In this document: positions 9,459 to 16,643 of the stretch, piece by piece | Position numbering within the stretch: the first letter of the stretch is position 1 | How the letters are laid out: each line of letters begins with the position of its first letter | NCBI GenBank assembly: GCA_902826395.1 | Contig: CADEER010000016.1 | Coordinates: forward strand, 1 to 64,000 | DNA from: an uncultured bacterium | Lineage (GTDB): Bacteria; Desulfobacterota; Binatia; HRBIN30; CADEER01 | Reading direction: 5' to 3' | Length of the DNA: 64,000 nt | Program-made: the position numbers and the translations under genes | Notes under the pieces: generated by a model | What the model was told of the DNA's origin: nothing | What the model saw: the letters and a program-made list of their open reading frames with translations, nothing else | The model's database searches: none

Positions 9459-10582
9459 CCGGCCGGCTCCGCGTTCGCCATCGGCGTCGCCTCGGCCGCG
9501 ATCACGCGCGCGCCGGGGAAGATCTTGTTCGTGCCCGCCGACACCACCTGGTCGCCTTCGGCGAGCTGGCCCTCGAGCACGCGATCGACCTCGACCCGCC
9601 CCTCGCGGCGGATGCCGATCTCGACGGCGACGCGCTGAGCCGTGCCGTCGCCGGTGACGCGCCAGAGATGAGGGCCCTGTGTGTCGTAGGATACCGCCGC
9701 TTCCGGCACCGTGAGTGCATCATCGTGGCGGGCGATCTCGACGCGGATGTTGGCGAACAGCCCCGGCTTGAGCACTCCATCGGCGTTGGGAATCCACGCC
9801 TTGAGCAGCAGACGACGGGTGCGCGGGTCGAGAGACGGCGCGACGAAGTAGACCTCGCCGGGGAATCGGCGGTCGGGGAAGGGCGTAACCTCGATGCTGA
9901 CCGCAGCGCCCTCCTCGGCCAGACCGACGCCGATCTCGGGGATCGAGAACACGAGTCGCAGGCGGTCCACCGCCTCGATGTCGACCAGGCCGACGTTCCG
10001 ATCGACACGATCGCCGGGCGAGACGAGCCGCGCACCGAGAACTCCATCAAACGGGGCCCGTATCTCCATGCGCTTCAACTCGACCAGCGCCAGGTCGCGT
10101 TCTGCTGTTTCCTGCTGCCAGCGCGAGCGCGCCGCGTCGAGCTCGGCCACGGAGATCGCTTGTCGGGTGCGCAACTGTTCGGCGCGCTGGTAGTCGGCGT
10201 GCGCCAGCGTCAGCGCCGCCTCTGCCTCGCGCACCTCGGCGCGCTGCTCTTCGTCGCGCAGGCGGAACAGGAGATCGCCGCGCGCGACGCGCGAACCCTC
10301 GCGAAACTCGACGGACTCGATCGTTCCCTCGGTCTCCGCCTTGATGAGGACGGATTCCTCGGCTTCGAGCTGTCCGACCAGGTCGACGATGTCGCGGATC
10401 GGCTCGCGCCTCGCCTCACTCATCTCGACCACGACTGGCGGTGGCCCGCTGCTCGCCGGTGTCGGTGTCGACGTCTCGCAGCCCGCCAGGACGGAGATGA
10501 AGAGTGACGCCGCCGCTGCGCAGATCGACAAGTCGGCGCCGCGCGTTCGGCGCTGGCGGTTGAGGCAAATGGGTTCTGACAA
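9455..10582 (-). CDS. RND efflux periplasmic adaptor lipoprotein (MexA/AcrA type)
   Basis: Adaptor for the downstream HAE1 pump, about 375 residues. The likely start is TTG at 10582 (LSEPICLNRQ) with GGAGA about 6 bases upstream. It gives a lipoprotein signal ending SVLAGC, so the mature protein would be anchored by a lipidated Cys. The open frame runs 31 codons further upstream through an Arg-rich stretch that is probably not translated. The core has the lipoyl half-motifs (VEFREGSRVARGDLLF and IRAPFDGVLGARLVSPGDRV) flanking an alpha-hairpin. It is followed by the beta-barrel and the membrane-proximal domain (SYDTQGPHLWRV). Confidence 0.88.
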   Translation of the reverse strand: MSEPICLNRQRRTRGADLSICAAAASLFISVLAGCETSTPTPASSGPPPVVVEMSEARREPIRDIVDLVGQLEAEESVLIKAETEGTIESVEFREGSRVARGDLLFRLRDEEQRAEVREAEAALTLAHADYQRAEQLRTRQAISVAELDAARSRWQQETAERDLALVELKRMEIRAPFDGVLGARLVSPGDRVDRNVGLVDIEAVDRLRLVFSIPEIGVGLAEEGAAVSIEVTPFPDRRFPGEVYFVAPSLDPRTRRLLLKAWIPNADGVLKPGLFANIRVEIARHDDALTVPEAAVSYDTQGPHLWRVTGDGTAQRVAVEIGIRREGRVEVDRVLEGQLAEGDQVVSAGTNKIFPGARVIAAEATPMANAEPAG

Positions 10583-10740
10583 GGCGATTCTCCGTCGGCG
10601 TCTTCGGCGCTCAGCTGCTCGCTCTCCAACCAATGCGGGATTCACCGCTGAGGCAAGACCCCTGCGGACTTGCATCGCGCAGTTAATTCAGGGGGACGGA
10701 ACGAGGTGGGATCCGACGCGCGGTCGACGCCTTTAGCGTT

Positions 10741-11946
10741 TCATGCCTCGAGCTCGGCGAGCGTCTGCGCGAATCGGCCTTCATAAAAGCTCGCCGCGGC
10801 GCGGGCCGTCGCCCACAACTTGTCCTGGCGCGGGAAGTCGCGAAAGGACGCGCGAAACGCGTCGGTGATCGCCGCCCACGCTTGCTCGTACGGCGGTGCG
10901 AGTGGCGGCAGCATCGCCTCGCGAGACGGCAACCGCGGAAACGCCGCATGAGGCTCGCTCTGGTACCAGTAGGCGACCGAGCTGTAGTCGTTGGCGAAAT
11001 TGTTGGCGTGGCCGTGCTCGATCGTCCAGCGCAACGAGCGCGCGAAGCGAATCGGATCGTGCACGAACCAGCGGTAGGCGCCGACCAGGCCGGAGTAGTC
11101 TTCCGACTCGACCAGATGAAAGCCGTGCATGATGCCGCTGTACTCGCTCGAAGGGCAGGCGCCGCCGCCGAAGATCTCTTCGCTGCCGGTGCCGTGCATC
11201 GACGGCGGCCATGTGTCGCCGTCGATGAAAACCATGTCGTCGCCTTCGCCGTACCAACCGCCGGCGCGATTGTCGATTTCGAGCACGAGCCCGACCATCT
11301 GACCGCATCCAGCAGCTTCCAGCGCGACGTAGTTCTCGGCGCCGCCGAGGTTTACCGCTTCGTGCAACTGCACGTTCGGCTGATCGCCGACCGCCGTGGT
11401 CGGTCGCTCCTGGCGCCACTGCGCGTGGAAGCGGAGCGTGTCGGCAGGAGGCGCGTCATCGAACGTCGCGTAGTCGATGTGATACCAGAACGCCGGCAGC
11501 AGGCCGCCGAGGAGGCGATCGCCGCGATGTTCGAGGGTGACGCGTGCGCCCTCCGCGAACGGCATCGGGAAGTAGGCGTTGAGACCGTGCGAGGCCCCGA
11601 AGCCGGGATTGACCGACACGAAGTGGCTGCGCACCAAACGAGTCCGCGCGTGCGCGAGAGTGAAGAAATCGCCAAGTGGTACTTCGACGGACGGCGTCTC
11701 CTCGCCGTCCCAGTAGCAGCGCAAGATGGCGTCGCGGTAGTCGGTGATCTGCGGGAACACCAATCCGCAGTAGATGTGCTCGATACAGCCCGGCCCGTCG
11801 TGCTCCAGCAGAGTGGCCGTCTCGCCTGCAGCGATCACCAGGTAGTCGCGGTTGCCGCCGCTGCGGTCCCAGGACGAGGCGCGTCGACTGCGGCCCCGAG
11901 GCGTCGTGAAGAGATTGCGCAGAGGATGGTTAGAGAGCGGGTGCAC
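10741..11946 (-). CDS. DUF2961 / GH172-family glycoside hydrolase
   Basis: 401-residue protein with the DUF2961 signature: IEHIYCGLVFP, ILRCYWDGEETPSVEVPLGDFF, FWYHIDYATF, GWYGEGDDMVFIDGD and HGTGSEEIFGGGACP. DUF2961 proteins founded family GH172, known for alpha-D-fructofuranose and D-arabinofuranose linkages. The specificity here is not readable from sequence. No clear signal peptide is present, although the N-terminus is unusually basic. It lies 47 bases downstream of the GH39-like glycosidase gene on the same strand and is probably co-transcribed with it. The 158 bases between this gene and the adaptor start at 10582 hold nothing that I recognise. Confidence 0.85.
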   Translation of the reverse strand: MHPLSNHPLRNLFTTPRGRSRRASSWDRSGGNRDYLVIAAGETATLLEHDGPGCIEHIYCGLVFPQITDYRDAILRCYWDGEETPSVEVPLGDFFTLAHARTRLVRSHFVSVNPGFGASHGLNAYFPMPFAEGARVTLEHRGDRLLGGLLPAFWYHIDYATFDDAPPADTLRFHAQWRQERPTTAVGDQPNVQLHEAVNLGGAENYVALEAAGCGQMVGLVLEIDNRAGGWYGEGDDMVFIDGDTWPPSMHGTGSEEIFGGGACPSSEYSGIMHGFHLVESEDYSGLVGAYRWFVHDPIRFARSLRWTIEHGHANNFANDYSSVAYWYQSEPHAAFPRLPSREAMLPPLAPPYEQAWAAITDAFRASFRDFPRQDKLWATARAAASFYEGRFAQTLAELEA

Positions 11947-11993
11947 TGGTGATGGGTGAGAGCAACGCTAGATGCGGTCAAACCGGGTCATCG

Positions 11994-14231
11994 TCAGGGG
12001 CACCGCATACTCGCGCCGTTGGCGCTCGTGCGGCAAGCAGCGAAAGCCGTCGCGCCGCACTGGCCCGGCGCCGCGGTGGGAGCGCCGAAGACGACGCGCG
12101 CAATCAGCGGTGCGCCCGCGGGTGCCGAGCCGAGTGCGAGCCCGGCGGCCTTGACGCTCAGGCGCAGAGTGCCGGCCGGCTTCACCTCCCGCACCGTCGC
12201 CTTGGTGATGCCGTTCGGCGCCAGAGAGTTGCGATACTTCCACGTCGTGCCGGCGCCGTTCATCGACCAGCCCGACCCGGCGGGTGCAGTGAGGTCGGCG
12301 AGGACGACGCCGGTGTCGCTGGTGAGGATGACCCGCAGGCCATCGGCCCGTGGATCGATGGGCGGGCTGAGCGGCGTCGTGACGGTGCCGCGCAGCTTGA
12401 GCTGATCATCGCCCGAAGGGGCTTGCAGCTTGCGCAGTTGGAGGCGCGCGTCGGCGACGACCGACGGACTGCTGCAGCCACCAGTGTCGGTGCCGCGCTC
12501 GATCTCGAGCAGCATCACCGCATACGGCGGGAGGTCGATGTCCGTAATCTGCGAGAGGTCGGAAACCAACTGCGTGTCGAGCTGCTGCAATTCTTCTGCT
12601 GCTATGGCGGCGTTCAATCCCGACGCGACGAACGCGGCGTAGCTGTTGTTGTGTGTCGAGTCGATGAGCCAGCGCTTCACCTCGTAACCGCCGGGCGAGG
12701 CGAAGCCGTCGATCGCCAGCGATATGTCGCTCGTCTGCGTGACCAGGGCGCGCTGCCGGTAGAACACGTCCTTCATGCGTTCGAGATCGACCTGTTCCGA
12801 GGGAACAGAGGTCAGCGTACCGACCGGGATGGCGTTCGCCAGGAACGCGGCGATGAGCGTCTGCCCGCCCCACCGTGTGAAGTCGGCAGGGTCGTAGCCC
12901 ATGTCGCGCAGCACCTCGACAGCCTGGCGACCAGGGCTGGTCACATAGCTCCACATCAACAGCCCGAGGCGGTCATCCTCGACGCCGGCGATGGCCCACA
13001 CGTGCGGAAAGTACTCGTCGGCGTCGTCGGCGTGGGTCATGTCGACCGATACGAGCTCGCGCGGCATGCGGCCGACGATGGTCTGCGCGTGATAGATGGC
13101 CTTGCGCAGTCCGTTCTTGTTCTTGTTGGTGCGCAGTCCCCAATCGTGCGGGAACTCCAGGCTGCCGCCCCAATCGGCGTCGTCGAGTTGGTACATCGCC
13201 TGGTAGCCGGACGCTCCGCCCTCGGCGAGGTGCGCCATGAAGGCGAGTGAATAGCTGGCGCCCATCTCGTTGTCGGTCTGCCAGCAGCCGAGCGGCGACG
13301 GCGGCGACGGCCAGCTCGGATCGTCGCGCTGTTCGTTGGGTTCGAAGCAGGCACTGAGCGGATTCCAACTGCCGACGATAATCGGAAGAGGCGGGAAGCC
13401 GTTGGCGGTCAACAGGTCGAGCACCTGCCGATTGGCGCGCCGGTTCTGTTCGGGGGGTGTGCCGAACAGATGGTAGGTGATGAAGTCGGGCTGTATACCC
13501 TGAGCCGCCGAGTACTCGATGAAGGCTTGCATGACCGGGACGGACTCGCCGGGCTTGATGCTTTCCGGGCCGCCGACGGGCTCGGGTCCGCCAACCCGTG
13601 CCGTGGGATCGGCACTGCGTGCACCGGTCACGAAGTGTTCCCAGGTTTCGAGGAACTTGGCTTGCGTGTCGGTCCAGAAGCACGGGGCGTCGGGCTCTTC
13701 CCAGAACTGGTACCAGACGTTGTCGAGATTGTGAGTGACGTTGAAGTAGGTCACCGTCGCCGCTATCGCCGCCTCCCAGTCCGCCCACTTGGTCGGGTCG
13801 GGAGCGACGGTCTGGTACTTCGGCCACTCGTCGGCGCATCCCGGCGGCGTGGATGTGACGGAAGACGAAGAGATCCACCGCGGCATACCGTGTATCTGGA
13901 GCAGGAATTGCGCGCCTTGCTGTGCCGCCAGCGCCGCGACGGTGGCGAGGCCGCTCGCCGCGAGGCGTGCCTGGTAGTTGGCGAGGCTGGTCGACGGTCC
14001 TAGGTGCAGGTGCGTCGACTCGACGACGATCCCATTGGAGCGACCGGCGTCGACCGCGAAGTCCAGCTTCATCTGCGTGCTGGTCCAGCCGAAGAAAGCC
14101 GAGGGCTCGAAGAAAGTGGGCAGGGTGCCGGCAGCCGTGTCGCCGTGCACGGCGATGGCGATCTGTTCGGCATGCGCGGGCGCAATCGAGGCGACAGCGA
14201 GGAGAAGGATAGGAATGCAGCGGCTGACCAT
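11994..14231 (-). CDS. Secreted GH39-like glycosidase with C-terminal shared beta-domain
   Basis: 745 residues from MVSRCIPILL, chosen because it has a clear signal peptide (to PAHA) and GGAGG just upstream. The frame is open for 195 more codons, but these do not look coding. The catalytic part resembles GH39/clan-A barrels: YQFWEEPDAPCFW fits the acid/base region of beta-xylosidases, followed by DFITYHLFG and further barrel strands. Assignment to GH39 is by pattern, not search. Residues about 597-745 form a separate domain with GTTWKYRN and LAPNGITKATVREVK, closely matching the neighbouring divergent secreted protein. It is likely exported and acts on a glycan. Confidence 0.72.
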   Translation of the reverse strand: MVSRCIPILLLAVASIAPAHAEQIAIAVHGDTAAGTLPTFFEPSAFFGWTSTQMKLDFAVDAGRSNGIVVESTHLHLGPSTSLANYQARLAASGLATVAALAAQQGAQFLLQIHGMPRWISSSSVTSTPPGCADEWPKYQTVAPDPTKWADWEAAIAATVTYFNVTHNLDNVWYQFWEEPDAPCFWTDTQAKFLETWEHFVTGARSADPTARVGGPEPVGGPESIKPGESVPVMQAFIEYSAAQGIQPDFITYHLFGTPPEQNRRANRQVLDLLTANGFPPLPIIVGSWNPLSACFEPNEQRDDPSWPSPPSPLGCWQTDNEMGASYSLAFMAHLAEGGASGYQAMYQLDDADWGGSLEFPHDWGLRTNKNKNGLRKAIYHAQTIVGRMPRELVSVDMTHADDADEYFPHVWAIAGVEDDRLGLLMWSYVTSPGRQAVEVLRDMGYDPADFTRWGGQTLIAAFLANAIPVGTLTSVPSEQVDLERMKDVFYRQRALVTQTSDISLAIDGFASPGGYEVKRWLIDSTHNNSYAAFVASGLNAAIAAEELQQLDTQLVSDLSQITDIDLPPYAVMLLEIERGTDTGGCSSPSVVADARLQLRKLQAPSGDDQLKLRGTVTTPLSPPIDPRADGLRVILTSDTGVVLADLTAPAGSGWSMNGAGTTWKYRNSLAPNGITKATVREVKPAGTLRLSVKAAGLALGSAPAGAPLIARVVFGAPTAAPGQCGATAFAACRTSANGASMRCP

Positions 14232-14523
14232 CGGGCCTCCAATGTCTGCGCGACGAGGAGCGCGAACGTTGGGATGATCGGTGAAGTCGCGGCGGCTGGT
14301 CAAGCACTGTTTTGCTATGCCGGACGTGTCGCCGGCGTAGCGCCCAATTCTGAATTGCCGCCTTCCCGACGAGGGTGCAGTTAGAGGTGGACCTTTGGCG
14401 CTGGTTGGATCAGAGTGCGCGCGGGCACAATGGGAGGGGCAGTTGGGGGAACGGAACGCGACGAGGCTCGCGTTTCGGAATGCGGCGCGATTCGCGGTGC
14501 TATCGAGATAAGGGGGGACAGAA
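14232..14523. other. Divergent intergenic region between two secreted-protein genes
   Basis: 292 bases hold the 5' regions of the GH39-like gene (minus) and the Cys-rich secreted protein (plus). A GGAGG site serves the minus gene and an AAGGGGGG site serves the plus gene. On the minus strand a TTGACC hexamer with a weak CGATCA at 17 bases could be a promoter. No open frame or repeat here looks genuine. Confidence 0.5.
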
Positions 14524-15387
14524 ATGAAATCAGCTACGGCGATGGGTCGGACCTTGGCGTTGGCGATGTGCTGGTTGGTGGCTGTCGGCACCAATGCCCT
14601 TGGCGCTGACGTCCCGACTACTGGAAAGAAACTACTGCTCAAGGACAACCCGAAGTTCGTTCTTCTTTCGAAAGACACGGGAATCCTCGCACCCGGCTCG
14701 ATCTGCAATCTAATGCCTCCCGATGTGCAGGTCGCTACCCTGACGTTTGACGACGGCACGAACAAGCACGTGTTCAACCTGCCGTGTGAGAATTGGAAGT
14801 CGAACTCGTCGGGCACGACCTGGACCTACAAGAACAAACTGGCGCCGGCCGGTCCGTCCGAAGTGAAAGTCGTCAAACTGAAGGACGGGCTACTCAAAGT
14901 CGTTGGGAAGGGTCTCGGAAGCATCCCGATTCCGAGCGCGATGGAGACGATCGATGTGACATTCGCCGTCCGTGGGCTCACGCAGCGCTACTGCATGTCG
15001 TTCGAAGGCACGGGCGACGGCAGCAAGTTCTCGGTCAAGGATGCACCGGCTGGTGCCTGTGCTCCGCCCGAGTGCCAGGCGAATACGGGAGGCTTCTGTT
15101 GGTTCCTCGCCGACTACGGACAGAGCTGCAACGTACTCTGCCCAGAGGCGGGCCTGGCATACGACAGCGCGACCGCGAGTTTCGCCGGCGATGCCGGGTC
15201 GGACGCCAACTGCCTGTCGGTCCTGAGCGACCTCGGTGTGGCCGCGGGTACTGTCTCGGCCGAGACCTGCTCCGCTGGCGCGGGTTGTATAGCTCGACCC
15301 GGGCCGGCGACGCCGGTGCGCTGCACTTCCCCCGCGACGACGGCGTCCGCGGCTGATCCCGGCTTCCGCGCCTGCGCGTGTCAGTAA
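14524..15387 (+). CDS. Secreted Cys-rich protein with shared beta-domain
   Basis: 287 residues of unknown function. A signal peptide ends near ALGA (residue 28) and a strong AAGGGGGG ribosome site precedes the start. Residues about 35-180 (KKLLLKDNP to DAPAGAC) match the C-terminal domain of the divergent GH39-like protein: GTTWTYKNKLAPAG, KVVKLKDGLLKVVGKG. The tail (about 180-287) is Cys-rich: CWFLADYGQSCNVLCPEAG, DANCLSVLSDLGV, GCIAR, FRACACQ. This looks like an extracellular disulfide-bonded module found in secreted proteins of related lineages. It is probably a surface or matrix protein, with no enzymatic motif seen. A strong hairpin follows. Confidence 0.72.
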   Translation: MKSATAMGRTLALAMCWLVAVGTNALGADVPTTGKKLLLKDNPKFVLLSKDTGILAPGSICNLMPPDVQVATLTFDDGTNKHVFNLPCENWKSNSSGTTWTYKNKLAPAGPSEVKVVKLKDGLLKVVGKGLGSIPIPSAMETIDVTFAVRGLTQRYCMSFEGTGDGSKFSVKDAPAGACAPPECQANTGGFCWFLADYGQSCNVLCPEAGLAYDSATASFAGDAGSDANCLSVLSDLGVAAGTVSAETCSAGAGCIARPGPATPVRCTSPATTASAADPGFRACACQ

Positions 15388-15404
15388 CCCCCTGAGCTTT
15401 AGGG

Positions 15405-15445
15405 GAAGCCCCGTCTCTCCAAAGGTACTGGAGGGACGGGGCTTC
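15405..15445. terminator. Hairpin between convergent genes
   Basis: An 11-base perfect inverted repeat (GAAGCCCCGTC / GACGGGGCTTC) is extended inward by CTCC/GGAG around a 9-base loop. It lies 18 bases after the secreted-protein stop and 20 bases before the convergent VOC gene's stop. No strong T-run follows on either strand, so it may terminate both genes as a hairpin with weak or Rho-assisted release. Confidence 0.65.
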
Positions 15446-15465
15446 AAAAGCTTCGCCCGCCGGGC

Positions 15466-15849
15466 TCAAGCCATGCGGTGCAACGCGCAGAGTTTGTTGC
15501 CGGACGGGTCGCGCAGGTAGGCGAGATACATCTTGCCGAAGTTGCCTTCGCGCACGCCGGGCGGCTCTTCGCAGGTGGTTCCACCGTTCGCCAGGCCGGC
15601 GGCGTGCCAGGCGTTCACCGCCGCTGGATCATTCGCGGCGAATCCGACGGTACCGCCGTTGGCGACCGAAGCCGCGGCGCCGTTGATGGGTTCGGTGACG
15701 GCGAACACGCCGCCGGTCGAAGACAGGTAGAAGATCCTCCGGTTGTCGTCGATGAAGCCCGGCGCGACGCCTAGCGTGCCGAGCACGGCGTCGTAGAATT
15801 TCCTGGAAGCTTCGAGGTCGTCGGTGCCGACCATGACGTGACTGAACAT
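15466..15849 (-). CDS. VOC-superfamily (glyoxalase/bleomycin-resistance fold) protein
   Basis: 127 residues from MFSHVMVGTDDLEASRKFYD, preceded by AAGGAGA. The N-terminal betaalphabeta module with an early His (HVMVGTDDL) and the C-terminal LAYLRDPSGNKLCALH are the standard halves of VOC metal-dependent enzymes. The last segment supplies metal-ligand-type residues. The exact reaction cannot be read. It is a single-gene unit, convergent with the secreted protein and divergent from the peroxiredoxin gene. The open frame extends 20 codons upstream of the chosen start. Confidence 0.85.
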   Translation of the reverse strand: MFSHVMVGTDDLEASRKFYDAVLGTLGVAPGFIDDNRRIFYLSSTGGVFAVTEPINGAAASVANGGTVGFAANDPAAVNAWHAAGLANGGTTCEEPPGVREGNFGKMYLAYLRDPSGNKLCALHRMA

Positions 15850-16019
15850 CGCATCTCTCCTTCTATGCCGGCCGAAAGCTCGACTCGGGTGAATGGCGAA
15901 CGCTGTCATGCATCAGTGCTTGCGCTCGTTCAAGCGACCCGCGCACGGATCGAGCCAATCGGATCGGGACGTTGACTCAGCTCGGCTCAGCTACGATGGT
16001 TCGCGCCGGAGGATCTCGA

Positions 16020-16583
16020 ATGCAAACGACGTCGACGGTTCGCGTGTGTATCTGGGGATTCCTGCTCGGCGTGGCGCTGGTCGGGTGCGGCGAGACGACG
16101 CGGCCCGACGGCAACGTCGGGTTGCTGCCCGTCGGCTCGGTTGCGCCGGAGATCATCGGCGAGGATGCCGCCGGCAATCCGGTGAAGCTCTCCGATCAGA
16201 AGGGCAAGATGAGCGTCGTCTTCTTCTATCCGAAGGACGGCACACCCGGATGTACGAAGCAGGCGTGCGCCTTCCGCGATGCCTTCGACAAGTTGCAGCA
16301 AGCCGGCGTCACGGTGTTCGGCGTTTCGCGCGACTCCGTCGAGAGTCATCGCGAGTTCCGCAAGGAGCACAGCCTGCCTTTTGCGATGGTGGCGGACGAG
16401 TCGGGAGAGGCCATGTCGGCCTACGGTGTGCCGTCCAAGTTTCTGATCATGACCGCTCGCGTGACCTTCCTGATCGACCACGAGGGCAAGGTCGCGCAGA
16501 TATGGCCCGAGGTCGATCCGGCAGTCGACGCCGAGCGGGTCCTCGCGGCGGCCAACGAGATCGCAGCGCGCAAGCCGAGCTGA
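16020..16583 (+). CDS. bcp: Lipoprotein peroxiredoxin, BCP/PrxQ type
   Basis: Thiol peroxidase reducing hydroperoxides, 187 residues from ATG at 16020 with GGAGG upstream. A lipobox LVGC (Cys23) predicts lipid anchoring in the cell envelope, unusual for a BCP, which is normally cytoplasmic. The peroxidatic Cys78 lies in FFYPKDGTPGCTKQAC, with Cys83 as the resolving Cys five positions on (CX4C), the classic PrxQ arrangement. Later FGVSRDSVESHREF and TFLIDHEGKV complete the thioredoxin fold. It would need a periplasmic thiol reductant; none is visible nearby. Confidence 0.88.
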   Translation: MQTTSTVRVCIWGFLLGVALVGCGETTRPDGNVGLLPVGSVAPEIIGEDAAGNPVKLSDQKGKMSVVFFYPKDGTPGCTKQACAFRDAFDKLQQAGVTVFGVSRDSVESHREFRKEHSLPFAMVADESGEAMSAYGVPSKFLIMTARVTFLIDHEGKVAQIWPEVDPAVDAERVLAAANEIAARKPS

Positions 16584-16643
16584 GACTGCGGTCGTGGAGA
16601 CGGTGCGGAAGGTCGGTAGACCCCCGCACATCGCGAGCTTCGG

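Noticed and set aside
14232-14816. 195-codon N-terminal extension of the GH39-like protein
   Set aside because: It has no signal peptide or domain, crosses the divergent promoter region and enters the opposite gene; the internal start has a signal peptide and GGAGG.
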